From: Fasciolopsis buskii
Lineage: Eukaryota; Platyhelminthes; Trematoda; Plagiorchiida; Fasciolidae
Direction of reading: 5' to 3'
Length of the DNA stretch: 64,000 bases
NCBI GenBank assembly: GCA_008360955.1
Contig: LUCM01002334.1
Location: forward strand, 1 to 64,000
Of the stretch, positions 1 to 14,300 are shown piece by piece (the stretch's first letter is position 1; every line of letters starts with the position of its first letter). The position numbers were made by a program, and so were the translations under genes. The notes beneath the pieces were generated by a model that was not told the origin of the DNA, did not search any database, and saw only the letters and a program-made list of their open reading frames with translations.

Positions 1-3000
1 CAAATTGACCAATTACACATACACACAGACGCATTCTTAGAGTTGTTAACTAAAGTGTAAAACACCATAGCATGGATCTACTATGTTGAGAATAGAGGGT
101 ATCAGACCAATTCTGAGCTAGCACATTGAACTCAGTCGTTATTTCAGTTGCATACACTACAAATCGACTGACCCACCACCATCTTTCGGCTCTTTTTGGT
201 GTTGGCCTCGACATGAAGCGTGATTAATCTACTTTAAGATCATTCTTCATCTTAAGTGCCTTGAAATGTTGGAATTTTTATTTTAATTTCCAATGTTTGG
301 ATAGCTCAGTAACTTCACGCCTCAAGAAACCTACCACATCTTGGATAATTTCTTGATCTAGGCTGTGATAGTTTATTGAATGAGTTAGTGTGGAATAAAG
401 CTTACTTTGACGCGGATAAAATTACACTGTGGTAGAATCACTCTAATCAATTCGGGATAATAATTGATTTTCGGAGAACCCCAATGGGGCGCTTCTTTCT
501 TTCTTGTTATATTTACTCTCTTGAAATTCGAAGTATTCTGTTCATCATAATGAGTTCTCTTTACCCATAAGTGTATCTCACTTAGGTCCGTTAAAAATGC
601 TCCCCTTGTTTCGGTCTTGTCCTATGGTTTAATCATAGGAGACAGTGCGACGAAATTTCTGAAGTACTTCTTTTTTAAAAATGTGAACCTTTGACCTCAA
701 TACAACTAATTGATCGGAGAATTAATGCACATAGTATTCGCAATGACTACAAAGCATCAGTGCATGCTTTACCTTATTGCATGGTTTATGTGTACCATAT
801 GTCCGTTGACATTTGAATCTCTTCAATTTTTCAACCCTTTCTGAAAATGGTGTATGGATTTTCTATGATATGCTACCGCGGAATTAAACAATCGAGCTGT
901 GGTCTAGGTTTTTAGTGGCATCGCGAAGGAAGATGTCCTAAAATAAGTTTTCGTGTTCGTTACGGCGAAGGGACAATACATCAGTGGGCGTTGAAGTCCT
1001 GCCGAACACGGTAACGAACGTCGATGGAAGGAGTCGTAGTCCCGACGTTCGCAGCCAAATGCCACCGACCGATCAGTTGCTACCGGAGTTAAGGGACGTA
1101 ACGAAGGGGATAGAGTCCACTCTGCGTATGATAGCTCCTTGATTCTCCACTTCCGTGACGTCAATTGTCCATCGGGACCAGAAGTTCGTCTTTGGACGTG
1201 ATAATACTCGATTGTCCAAATCGACGTGGAGGGTTAACTTGAAGGCTCCATCCCGAGCTTTTGATCAAAGGTCTGACGGTTATGGCACTAGGAAGATTCG
1301 AGGGTCCTGTAACCCGCTGGAGACCGATGACTGGTTCTTCTGTTCATACGCCTTTCGAGTGGGGCCGGATATTATAAATGTGCAGCACACCTTTCGGCCA
1401 CAAATGCCGATGAACATACTGGCAAACAGGTTGATGGACAGTGCAGCTGTTCACTTATTTTTGTGGGCCAACGCTGCTAACGCTTGGGTGCGCATGAACT
1501 TGAAATAAAATGCACCACTTTGAACTAAATAACCGGGGAGTACGATAGCTCAGAACGCCAAAAAACTGACAATGACAAGATCTCTAAGCGTTCAACTAAT
1601 TTTGTGTGTCACATGTATCGTTCGTAGTCTTGCGATCTCTTCAACTTGCTGTTTATTTGGTTAAATAATCCTTTTGGATTCATGGACAGTGTATCACAAT
1701 GGAGCAAAAAAGTAAGACCATTGAGACATGTTTATTAGCCCAGTTAGACAACCTGCCTTGCGCTGGTTGCAACACTGTTTTCCAATCCACACCTAAAGCA
1801 GCATGATTCTGCACACAATTGCGCTTTTGACGTCTAGTGTGGCCATTTACTCGCGCTTGCTAACTTCGTCCTTGAAGCCACCATTCTTGTGTTTTTCTGA
1901 TCATCTCCATCTTGTGGCCCTTCCCTTGGATCATCTCGCTATCTATGCGAGGTCCTAATATTTGTTCTCCGCGGATCGCTTCAGGTGTAGTCGTTACTTT
2001 TGTGTGGCCCGATTTTGTTGAATTGTTGGCAAGATCGATTCGGTAAACTGCTGCAGACCTTTCGATAACAGTCTTCTTTGAAGCAACGCTGCCCCCTGAA
2101 TGTCATCCGTTGTCCTCGATGGTATTCCTGAAAGCGGTTTACCTTAAAGGCACTGTTGCTTATTTCCCTTGCAGTCAAATAACGTCACTTGTACTGCTCG
2201 TATCTAGGTTGTTCCTTAAGTGGAATGGTTTTTATCTTGGTTGGCAACGATCCTATCTTTTGAAGCGCTTTTCGTCTCTAAAATAAGGCGTCCGAATTCC
2301 ATCGCCCCCGGTTCTTGTGCCCGAGATCAGCATTTCACTGTTTTCAGTCCTTGCATGTGAACGTTTCAAATTACCAGTCTGTCATTGCAACGGCTGCCGG
2401 GTATGCCCAACTATGCATTTGATCTCTGGGATTATGTTGATACTAAGACTTTCTAGGTCCATCCATGCACGAAACCTGAAATAAAAGAAAATTCGGCCGT
2501 TCCTAAACTGTGGATTTTGAATCAGTTCATTTGACAAGTTTTTCGGCGTCGAGGATCACTGCACTCATGCAATAGGATGGTTTTCTCCTACTTTGGGAAA
2601 GGACATGACGCCTGTGATAAATTGTACTAACTTCCGTGTAATTCTAATTCTTGTGGTTTATCACTGGAAGTCACTGAGCCTGCGAAAGAGTATTCAACAC
2701 AACGTCTTTTTCTTGGTTTTATCGATTATTATTAAAAGACTGATGTAATCACTCTTAGGGAGACCGGGATTAGACAGTTTCCGTGGTTAAGATTTGATTT
2801 TTTTAAATTCCTAACAAGTTGCCAGTTCGGGCTACTTCTTTGCTGTGGGCTTGCTCACAGTTTGCGTTGCGCAAAAAGACCTTCGATTGTTTAACTCCAC
2901 CATCACGCATGTGTTGTGTAACTCCGGCGTGGCTCGCACTCGCAACATTCTAATGGCCTTCAGCCGAATGAACGGTTCAGCGCCTTCTCTATGATCATAT

Positions 3001-3215
3001 AGATGGATTTCGGGAACAACTCTAGAAATCGCTGTGTCCAATTTCGTCTTCTCCGTCGTTATTGGTTTCAGGTAAGCTTTTTATGACTTCAGCTTGTTTT
3101 TAGTTTAGTTCTTACGTCGTGTGCACGATTCACGCTTTTTGGTCTCGTAATTTTTCGATCTCTTCGTTGAGTTTGAAAGTAATTGGGATGATTGATATTT
3201 TGTTGCTTTTCACAG
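1..3215. other. No recognised gene; presumed upstream VPS8 intron
   Basis: No exon with VPS8-like coding could be recognised, although the exon before 3216 must exist. A strong donor-like GTAAGC follows CAG at 3069-3071, but the short frame leading into it (from about 3009) has no visible VPS8 similarity. The longest open frame is 1155-1508, listed separately. No mobile-element protein was recognised. Confidence 0.5.
1155..1508 (+). other. Unrecognised open frame, 117 codons
   Basis: An uninterrupted frame of 117 codons with mixed composition and no signal peptide, membrane segment or motif I recognise. It does not continue through an obvious splice donor and does not resemble VPS8. It could be a chance frame, part of a decayed repeat, or an exon of an unknown gene. 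I assign no function. Confidence 0.2.
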
Positions 3216-3620
3216 TTTCATTCCCCTCATCTCTTCGTATTTAGTGACGTCTTGGTAACAGAATTGTACGGACCACTTTCACGTGACCCCAAAACACGTA
3301 CCTGGTTGTTCTTGGCTCTGTACGAGATCCTCCTATGTCAACTACCCCCGTTCAGTCAACTGACTAACGGTCAGCTGACACTCCCCGTTTGCCGGAACAA
3401 CGACAGTAACGTACCACTAAATCTTGCTGTCACTTTGGCGTATTCGCTGCCACCCGATGTTATTATGAATTGGATCACTTGGTGTCTGACGTCAGAGTAC
3501 GATGTGGATCGAGCCGCATGGTCCCGTGAATGTGGTCCGACGGGAAATCCTTCAAATGGTCGTATGTGGGCCGAGCATGTCCTGCTTTGTCTACCTCCGC
3601 AGTGCCTCGACCTAAATGAT
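3216..3620 (+). CDS. VPS8: VPS8 exon e1 (first recognised in window)
   Basis: 135 codons, entered after TTTTCACAG and left at GAT|GTACGG, phase 0 to phase 0. The segment around LFVFSDVLVTELYGPLSRD and LFLALYEILL matches the helix block of animal VPS8 near residues 720-760. The end, LLCLPPQCLDLND, matches the block just before the conserved VQLCW motif. Between them lies a fluke-specific stretch of about 60 residues (from about codon 48). The open frame starts further 5', but the acceptor and phase favour 3216. The 3621 donor is chosen because it lets the exon join 4560 in frame. Confidence 0.78.
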
Positions 3621-5281
3621 GTACGGTTTGCTTCATAATATGAACCTGCTTAGCGTTTGTGTGAACTGACGTGAAATAAGATTTTTTCGGCTCTGTTACT
3701 TGATTTGATGCTATCATATCTGCGAGAAAGGATAACAACCAGTTGGGAATTGATGACCAACGCTAATGACCTGAGCCGTGCGTTCTATCCCTTCTGCTGG
3801 ATGATAGCGTTCGTTCATGCCGCTTCGGATCTGAAGTTCATGCCAAGGTTTGTAACTGTGAACAGTGCTTTGTTATTGGAAAAAATTAACTGAGTTTCGC
3901 TACGCAATTCTGGCCTCAGGTCAGTTTTTTATTAAGCACACTAAGGGTAATTACTGGAAGGGTATATCTGATAACTACTAGGGCTTACAGCATTCTACAA
4001 CTGACGAATGTGATCCTGCAACTTGAAGTTATATTGAAGCACAAGATTTCCGTATGCCGGGAATGGTAATGAGCTGGGGGACGTTGGATTACCGCCTACT
4101 AACGAATTCTAAGTTCTAACTTCAACGGTGGAAGACGTCTACTCCACTTTGTTATTACCTATAAGATAAGGATCATAGTAATGCTTTCTCAGGAAGCTGA
4201 CCGCGATCAAAAAACAAATTGGTGATGAAATTCGAACAGGGCCAACCCCATTTTAAGACCACGAGGATGACAAGCTACCATTTAAAACCGAGCCTCGAAT
4301 TGATTATTCTGTCATCCTTGCTGTACTTACACAAATCTAGATTTAGATATGGCGTTGTGTACTTGAAACATCCAAACTGCGAAAAATAAAACCATCAGTT
4401 TCTGATTTTGAATTGAACACGAGCAATGAAGCAATCTTTGTACAGTTAGAATTACCTCTACACCCTAACCATTTATAACATTTTTGTTGAGTTATTTTCG
4501 ACGAAAAATCTGATCTTCATCTGGCTAGGTCATTTGCCCGTTCAATTCATGTTTTTCAGGCAGTTCAATTATGCTGGAAGCACCAGTTGTTCCGGGCCTA
4601 CTTGCACATCTACACCGATATCCTGTTTGATTTCGAAACCCCATTTCGTCGTCTGGTTGATCATCTGACGCTGCACGGTCAAGGAGCACAGTTGAAACGA
4701 TCAAACTCATCGGGTATGTACAGCTTCGATTGAGAAAAGGGAACCATTCTTTGTTCTTTTATCACAGAAAACGGGTATCATTGGGTCAAATCCAATTGTA
4801 TTTTTTTATTTAGTTTGTCCTTCTTTTTGAGCAACCTCGCGCCCGCCCTGTAGTGGTTCTGATTCGTTCAAGCGTCGTCACGTGCGTAAATTTGTTGTCA
4901 GTCAGTCATCTATAGTATCCGTTTATTCGTGTGAAGTCCAGTTTAGTTTTCGCCAGTTTGAGCATCGGTGATACCGCAACGTTGCTGGGACATGGTGAAT
5001 CTACACTGCCGGGGTCTGGAATGGGGGTATTGAATACCAAAGAGCAACCGAAGAATCAGTGACCCAGTCAGATAAGTTTACCAATCTTAGAGATGTATTT
5101 GTACGTGAGTTCATTTCGTAGATCACAGTGGACAATCGATCACGTGCGGGTGGAGAATGAAGAAGCTCGCATTTGTGTTTAACTTTGTGGTTCATTTTTC
5201 TTTCTATTTTATTCTTCACTGTTTTCCTGTCTGGTCGTGATTCTAATGATTTCCAATGGCATAGCTTTTTGACTGCATGTG

Positions 5282-5331
<50 letters not shown>

Positions 5332-8300
5332 CCTTTTAACTGATGTAGGTGGAATGAAAATTTTTGTGATAGATTGCCGCAGACGTCCATTTCCGAAATC
5401 GTAGACAGCGGGCTTCGCTCCTTATCGTGACTTGTTTGAAGATTCTTTCGCGGATATGGGTAGATTTTTATTGCGTTGTGTGCTCTGTTCGGAATAATCA
5501 CTATTTCTGCTTTTGTCTCTTCTCCGCAGCTCTCTAGGCGTCCGAGTTTTTTCTTTGTAGCCTGGGGGATCGTGTTCATTCGGTCAAACAGTTTTTAACG
5601 TAGGCCTGATACCTCAAGCTATAAAATCTTTCAATTCCTTCCATTTTCGAACAGTTCTTCTCCCTCAGCTCCGGTTATTTATTGGCTCATTACACCTGTG
5701 GTGGTGTTCTTGCAACAAAATGACAATGCTTGTGCAGGTTGACAATAATAACTACAGCACTAGATCGACGATTAAACCGAATAAACTAGCTTATGATGCT
5801 GCTTGCCTTGTACTTCACGTTGTCTACTATCTGGCCCATTTTCAGCTTGCGCATGCGGTAATGGTTAACAAATTAATGATTAGTCTTGAATACGATGAGC
5901 TCATACTTGCAAAAGATGGCCGAGAACAGACAGTGAATGTCAATGGCTTGGTTTGTTATTAGCGGAGAAGTGTTCTAATCAAGTAGCAATTCGTTCGTTG
6001 GTGGGACTGTAGGGGTGTCTAGAGTTCCCCACGGGTAAACGGGGTCGTATTCCTGTGTTTGTTCTCTAAAAATTACACTGTCGAAGACTCGCACAAATCG
6101 ATTTCCTTGGTCATAGGCTGTACTGAAATCCCATAGTGCATTGAGCTCTTGGCCCGAATTGATCAAAACCCAATGATCTGCAGCACTGACAACGGGCACC
6201 AAACGATTTGCATCAGTCCTAATTTGCTTTGTTGTCTTCCAGACCAGGATTCTTGGTCAGAGGCTCTGAATAGGTTGCCTATGGTGATTCTGTTCTTCGA
6301 ACTGAATTCCTACGGAAGAGCCATGGGTCACGAGGGAGAGCGAATGTCTGCAGGAGCTAGCACGTTGCTAGCTCTACAGAAAACGTACCTTCTCTATTTC
6401 CCTCATTGCTTTTTCTTATCATCCTGATTCCGGTGACAGTTGATTTGTCCATGGGACTATCCATGTGGATCACAGAAATTGGATTCCACCTGCTTGAGAG
6501 GCAAACTACATTCGCATGCTTCAGTCAGTTTTGAATTCTCTGGAATTTTTTTGTCTTCTGTGTGGTTTGTTTATTACAGTTCTCCTTGTCAGTTTTCTTC
6601 AAGGTGCATCTTCACGCTGTCTGCTTAAACAGTCCCAGCAGTAGACGTGCGCTGATAGATTTTAGGTAATCCAAAGACCGTTTCCTGAGCTCATGTTCAT
6701 CGTTTCGTTTCATGTTGAGTGCTTGCTCCGGTAAAGATTTTGCATTCGCAATCTCCCTGTCATTTTCTCTCTAATTTAGTTATGCCGGCATCGGCCAATT
6801 TTGTGCCGTACGATCAGGCTTTGTTGTTGCTGTTACGTAACGCTCTAGCGGGTGAATCGTACTCACAACAGCCGCTACCCAGTCCATTGAATGTGGATGT
6901 TCCCGGTCACGTGAGTTTATTCGCAGCATAGTTACTTTTTTTCTGACTTATGAAGATCGAGTGACCTAATTATATCGGGGTAAAAAACAGCTGGAAGTGT
7001 TTTTAAAGCCGATGGATTATATCTCCTGCTAAATGTCAATGTTTCACTGTCAGCATACGACGCTTCGATTAGAAATATATATGCGGAACAAACCACCAAT
7101 AGAAGAAAAACCAATACTTTCTGGCCTTGTATCCTCTTTCTGAAGGTTAGCCTTGCCTGACCGACGATAATATTCCGACGAATCGCCACGTGATCCTTAA
7201 GTGGGCTTATTATCCATTCGAATGAGATTCTATTGAAAAAGATTCGGTTACTTCAAATTGATTTTCTTTCGTCAAATGACTTCTCACTCGAGGCTGATAT
7301 GAATTCGACTGACGTACCTGTTTCCCAGTGATTGTTCTTTATTCAATCTTTGAGGTCGCAAAATCTTGTGGTGGACCTTAAAATGGACACTCAACTAGTT
7401 TGATATTATCGTGACTGAAAATTTTTTAGTGTATTCCGACATACGGTGGTCGAACTGACGTCTAGGGTTAATTGAGATACCAAAGCCAGGTACGTTAAAG
7501 AAAATAAACTAGTCATCAGGGTGCATCATGAGTATGGTCGATTCAATGCATAAAAAACGGATCTACAGTCTACCTCGTGGTTTAAGGGCCAAACGGCACT
7601 GGCTTAGTATAGAGCTTGGCTCTTGAATTGTGCCGCAGAATTCTTGAACTGCATTGTTTGAAGCTTTGATTACGGAAACTATCGTGTGTGGCCCGTAAAG
7701 GTTAGGCGGACTATTTATACTTATGCGGTTTATCTTGTGAGCGTAACACGTATGTTCGTCCAACTACAGAAATAATTTGAATATAAATCTATGGAAACCT
7801 TTTTATTATCTTATACATGGCTTCAGCATTACTAAATGACTAGCTCCAGTTGAATCCCTACTTCTTTTGAGCACTTCCGATGAACACCATTACCTTGTCT
7901 GCTAGTTGTCCGCGGGTGCTTGATCGTAACAAGCGTCGAGTTTCCATTATTCTTTGCTTTGAACTTCCAAAGCTGTTGGAATTTTTGCCAGGAACGCTGA
8001 GGTGAGGCGTAAAATTTCTAAGTCACAGCTCACTTGTTAATAGAGGCACTAAATTCGAGCAGATCTATATGGCTAGGATGTACACTCCGCATGCTCACAG
8101 ATAGAAGATTCGAGTGCACACTGTTCTCCGAAGTAGTTATCTCTTGAAAGATTAGTGATAGAATGTAAAAACTGTAATCAATAGACCAGCTTGGGTGGGT
8201 TAGCTTAAACTTCCCAGCTCAGGTCTGCGAGATCTTCGTGATGAATGGTTGAAAACACATCACCTTTGGAACGTGACGAAGTGCTTTCAAAATCTCTTCC

Positions 8301-11300
8301 TAACTGCATAGTTATTACCGCTTAGTTTACAACTGTAGATGGTTTAATGTGATTTTTAAGCTATTCATCAAACAGCATCAGTGCCCAAATCCCTATTAAA
8401 AACCAGGGAAGCACTGCACAGCTGTTCTATCCTTGTTAGGAATCATCAGCAGTGCACGTCCATCCCGCCTGAACCCAAACGAATATTTGTGGGTTGAACC
8501 CGCTAGCCATAAAGCCAATGGAGTAGTATCTCGATGGCTTGTCGAACATCAACATCAAACGATGTAGCGCTTTTGCCCATCTCTGAACCTTGCAAGTCCC
8601 GGGGCTTTTCTCAGCGTATGATAATGGCCAGCTTCTCTGTAGGATGAAAACATTGCAGCGTCATACAGAGCTTTGCCCCATGATAGTTTAAAGAATTAGG
8701 GAATTTAATGCGATTTTTGTGCTATCATATGATGTCAAGATGCGACGAACTGTCGGGAATCAATCTAGTCAGCTTAATGGCTAAGAAGTTGGACTCGTAA
8801 TCGTTCGTCCTGGGTTCGTGTCCCAATGCCAGCGCGACGGGTGCTTTGTTGATGATTCCTAACAAGGATGCAATGGCTGTACGGTGCCTCCATGTTTTTC
8901 AAATGGATTTTTGACCGTTGTTGTTTTCTTAATCTCTGGGTTTTGATGCTGAGAGTTACAGAATAAACCAGAGTGCGGCAGTGCACGATTAGTCGTCGTC
9001 ATAGTTGAGACTAAAATGGTGCTCCGTTGTTTAGAGAACCAAACGAGTGTAGATTGAACACAAGACTAGGTAAAACGTAGGAAGTCCACAGATCGCTGGC
9101 GATCGAACAAAATTGCATAAGTAATCTCTTGTTGCGTGAAAGGCATATTCGTTCTGATCGAAACTGAAACTGGCGCATGTCAAAAATATTCGACAATTTC
9201 GTAAGCAGGAACGTCTCTTTTTGATATCCCAATTCACGTTTCTTCGCCATGGGCGGATCAGTTTTCCATTCGACAGTGGCCGCTCCCCTCAAAAATACTT
9301 GTAATACCCTTTTAGTAATAAAGAGGAAACGGTTTTATGTTTATCATATGCCTCGAGTATTACAAGTTTACCTCTGAAATTACTTGAATTCGGAGGTTTC
9401 GCCATTGGAAAAAGTTATCTTGTTTTTCACTGGATTGCTTGCATTCTTACAATGGGAGATGTGGGCTTTGATAGGGAATCAAAAATTCTATTTAGTTTGT
9501 TTGATTGCATCCTTTTTCTTAACAGATTTTTAATTTGCTGTTGAATGAAATGATTGAAGACAAGTCGTTCAGACGGGATCGCCAGCCTCATCCGAAATAC
9601 CCACGTCTGTGGCTTGTGTTGACTCACTGTCCTACAGATTTTTTGAATTTGCTCATGTTGTCCATCGGAGGTGACCGATTTTTCGCCGACGGCGACCTGG
9701 GGTAAGTTTTGGTTAATCTTCTAGTCGCTCATTGGTGGTGGCCGACTGACTTACGTATCTATGCTTTTTACCTCCTTTCTCAGATGGGATAGTTTCCACC
9801 GGCATCGGTCACTTTGTTGGTTGGCGACCATCTGCTCTTGTCCCGACTCTTGGCGTGCCCGATTTCCTGTTGATCTTCAAGACTGCAGATTACAATGTCT
9901 GAGATTTTGATTACCCATCTAATGCAGGGGTATCTTTGAGGCTCTGACGGCATGTTTGTCGTATCTTGTAACTTGGTGATAAAATGCAGGCACAGAATTA
10001 CATAGATCCGGAGTGCGACTGATACTTAACAAGAGCCACAACCCATGTGGCAGTAGACAAATGTAGGTACCGAACGAGCGAAATATGGAATACTGAGATA
10101 CAGGCACATTTGTGCGCACGTACTGTAAGGAACGCAGTTTATCCGCGCCTTGCACTACAGTCTACAAGTATATGTGCTTTCACGAGTTCTTGTGAAATGG
10201 GAACATGTTCGGATCTAATTCCGAATGACATTATTCCGAAGTAACGCGGGAAATGGCTTAGACTGAGGGTGGAAAACTCAGGCTACAGAAATGTCTTGGG
10301 GAATCTCAGTCGGTCATTGCGGCTTCATCCACTCTTCCCAAATTAGGTTGATCCTAACTTTTGCAAACCAATCCGTGTTTACTTTACAGGCCCACAACGT
10401 TTGACATGCTGTCATGGTAAGGAAAGTCTTTTTCCTGTTAATTCTGATTTCTCATACGGTCTTATATACTGCCCAGCTTCCTTCTTGTACGTTAAATACC
10501 TTTCCACTCCTTCCCTATCTGATCACGCTTTTTGCATGTCCTTGGTTGTCATCTGGAAATATATCATTACCACTTGTTGGCTAAAAATATTCCAGTCTTG
10601 GAACGCGAATCTTATACTGCTGTGGAGACTGTCGAAATTCGAAACAAGTTAAATGTTGTTGCTACCACGTCCCTATTCAATTTTTTTTGCTGAATGCATT
10701 TAAGTAATGAGATGTTCTGCTTTCTTTATTCATTGAAGATCCGTACAAAGACTTTGCTAGTGGTTTTATCCCCATCTCCGAGATCAGTGTACACATACCA
10801 ACATCAATGATTAAGTATCTCGGTGTTCTAGCATCACACAGCTTATTATGACCTACATGGGTTGTGTAAGGTCATGAAGTTTTCTTATTTCTACCTCTTA
10901 CGATTGCTTTGGATCCTTCAGATCGTTTTTAAACTTGTAGCTTCCACCCCTCTCCCTCTCACACTGATTGTACAGTTCCCCAATGTCTCTTTTGGCCTCT
11001 TTAAAAAGAATACTTCCTATTTGATAATATGATCTGCAAAGCGTACCTCAAAATGCAACGGCACATTCAGATTTTCAATTTTAAATGCTATCGCGGACAA
11101 ACAATTTAATGAATGTGAAGATTTCACTTTTAAGATCCTGTCACATTCTCATCATCCGTTCCATACTGAACTCGCAACACTTGTTTCTGCATCTTATACG
11201 CGTTCAAATTTCAGGTATCCGTTTTCTTGTATTTTTGCTTTCTGGAATTTTATTCTACCGTATCTTGCTCTATTGTTTGTCGCTTCGACGAAAGCACGTA

Positions 11301-14300
11301 GAAAACCGGGGCATTGTTCGCTTATATTTTTTATTTTCTATTTTCATATAATCATTTCTACAATTTTATATCTATCGATGTAGTATGATTAACTGATCAC
11401 TCATCGATCCGGATGTCTGAAGCTGATGATGACCTAAGTAGTTTCAATGGGTATGATATACGTCAGTTTAACGTGTTCAAATTATCGACCGATGGCAGTT
11501 TCAGGCGCAGTAACCCGCATGTTTGTTTACCTAAGAAAATGTCGAGTACCCGGGTTTATGGCAATCGAAAGGTGAACATATAATGTGCTTAGGTTTTACA
11601 GCAGCATCCAGTTGACTCGTATAATGGGAAGCCGGACGGTTAACAGACCGACTCTGATGAAATCGCCATATTTAAAAAAATGTTGTATCTTCAGCAAAGT
11701 CACTTCTTCCGTCGGTACAGCAACTACTTCATTTTAATACCGTATGAGTTCATGTCATCATCCTTAAAATGCATTCCAACCGGTTAGATGGTTCCATTGG
11801 TGATTCAACACCTCTGTCCATCTGAGCGTTTTTCCATATTCCTGACGCAAAAACAGTCAGATGATGCTAAACCAGAAAAATGGGAAGAGTAACATAAAGG
11901 TTCAGTGCTAGAACCACGCGCAAAAGTCATTGCATGCACAGACCTTTCGAAGCGTTCTTCTGATAAAGCAAGACTCAGTAAAGCAGCTTTCCATATTACT
12001 TTGACGAACAATAAGAGGAAGGAGGCAGCAGCCAGTGAGGCTCGTTCTCCTGTTCCACGTTGTACGATGATGGAGGGGTAAAGAATGTACTGGAGGTTCA
12101 TTTGAATTATTAGAAACGTGAATCCCCTAAAGAATCACAATGATTCCTATACTGAGCAGCGCTTATCTTTAAAAAGAGAAGAAAAAGTCCTGAAGTATGG
12201 TTTCTTGTTGTGAGTCGCATGTTTCGCATGCGGACAAAATTTACCTTTAGGCTCACGACTGATGAATCACCGTGTGATTCTTAAGATGATTCATCATCCT
12301 TGTTTCTTGAGATTCTAATGCTAGCCTACAAAGGACTGGAGGGTATCGGGAACTCACATCTCAAAAGCAGCACCAGCTGCGAAGACGATCGCGGGCTTCT
12401 GGAGGAATTTCGTTCCTCCAACGGTATGCAGAGCATTCTACTTACAACAAAAAGTAACACTTTGGGACCTTGTGTGATGACGGACTTTCTTTACGATTGC
12501 CTAACCAAGTTGGTATAGGATTCTCCATTGCCAGAGTGGCCTTGTTCAAAATGGCCAGCGCCAAAAGCCGTGACACCTACCCAATGGATCCATTGGCTAG
12601 ATTGCCCTCCTTTGGTTCCATTTAATTCTTTTCGACAAAACTGCCTGAGTAACAATTAGACATTTGTTGTCAATCACCATATGGTGAATCTAGTCCATAC
12701 TTTCTCAGGTGGGTATCGCAAAAGGACGTTTGGTCTTGAGTCATCTTCAGGGTTACGGATACTTCGTTTTGAAGTTAACAACACTTGTGTACAATTGAAA
12801 ATGCTGAATCATCAACCACATATCGTAGTGAGTGTCCTTGGGGATTAATTTATTCTTCTGCAGAAAACTGTCAAGACGGCGCCACAGATCCTGAGTTGGT
12901 GTCATCTGGAAAGCTAAGAAAAGGCTTGTCATAGCCAAAGCTGAGTTTGGTGCCTTTCGAATTTGCTCCATGCAGTACAGCCTTTTTTGTCATCCTGTAT
13001 ACCTTTCAGTGTATCTTCTTATCAAGGCATGGTTAGGAAGCCCAGTTGTCAGGAAAGCGAAGCAGTCAGTAGTTTGTCCCACGGTTCTGTGATTGAAATC
13101 TGGCTAGTGTTTAACCGTTTTAAATCCATTTTGAATCCATACTTCTTTGATAGCGGGACATGCATCAGGAGGAACCTACAACCGTACCTGTTGCTCTAAA
13201 ACGAAGGGACTTCACGAGCCTTGATGGCTTCTTTTGGTTGACCGGTTCCCTATCCTTCGATTCACTACCAGATCCAATCTACTGAGGTCTCCTATGGTCC
13301 ATCACTTGAATTTTCGGGGTTTGTATTTCAGGTCAACCAAGTTTCACAAAACAAATTAATAACGGGTCTCTTTTATTTGCGCGCACTCATTTACAGAACT
13401 TGCATCAAGCTCCTACCGCCCTCACTAGCATTCGTTGTTTGAATCGAAATATCGCCCCCGTACGCTACTTTCTCCAGTCTTCTCCATTTACCTTATTTTT
13501 GATTAAAATACAAATTTCTCTCGTCAGATAAAATTAGTCTTTAATTTCTCAACTAATTCCCTCATTTCTGGTTTTTCAAAGCCGATCTCTTCACTCATGT
13601 CCGTCCACTTGCCACCCCCCGACTTTCACATCTCGACTTCTCCAATCGGGAATTCCAGTTTGCGTGGTTGTTTCTGTATCGCTTACCGCTCTCCCAAAAC
13701 GATGATCCTCTGATTTTTGGGCTGTTGTCTTCAAGACTTCAGCACACTCCGGCTTCCGAATTAACATTTTTGGCGATTTCAAAATCCCCATCGAGGAATG
13801 GCTATTGTGGTCATTGGACTCTTGGCATACGGGTCACAAGACTGAGGCTTTCTGTGTCATCGACAGCTTTTACGAATTCACTGACCGTTCCTACCGGCAT
13901 CTGCTGTTACTCTAGGGATCGTTCACTCACCCTTGAATTCACTCTTACACTTGTTCTATTTTTCCTTCCCCATAAATTTTTGCTCGCAATACCTTTTTCA
14001 ACATCGATCATGATCGTACTGCCTTCAGGGAATCACTTGATTCTGATCTAGGATTTATCTCTACCTTTAGCTCTACCAACCATGCTTGTTCCGTGCGTCC
14101 ACATCTCTGTTATTTCATCTAACCATCTTTTTTATTCTCCCTAATTGAATTTTAGCTCAACTTCTCTTCGTTCCATTGAGTCTATTTCAATACCGGAACC
14201 CTCCTTGAATTCTCCTTTTTGTTGCTCTCCATTTTTGTCAACTCTGGCACGTGCTAATTTTATATTCCCCTACATCTTCACTTTCTGCACAAATCTCACA

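Larger units (their letters stand above)
6911..9525 (+). other. VPS8 intron e3-e4
   Basis: Contains two oppositely oriented copies of a hammerhead-like SINE (8360-8510 minus, 8775-8930 plus). A short direct repeat beginning TTTAATGYGATTTTT lies near 8343 and 8705. Otherwise nothing recognised. Confidence 0.5.

Noticed and set aside
2832..3071. Possible upstream VPS8 exon ending at CAG|GTAAGC
   Set aside because: The in-phase frame is short and shows no similarity to the expected VPS8 block.
3705..3893. Possible VPS8 exon between e1 and e2
   Set aside because: Exons e1 and e2 already join in phase with contiguous family match (CLDLND then AVQLCW).
5001..5579. 192-codon minus-strand open frame
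   Set aside because: It depends on reading through the (AT)n microsatellite as a Tyr-Ile run; flanks have no protein features.
10401..10652. Endonuclease-like stretch with a SDH motif
   Set aside because: Only one short block resembles a CR1-type endonuclease; too weak to call.
12250..12300. CTGATGA followed by a hairpin, possible second hammerhead type
   Set aside because: ATCAC/GTGAT can pair, but no GAAA core or closing stem follows.
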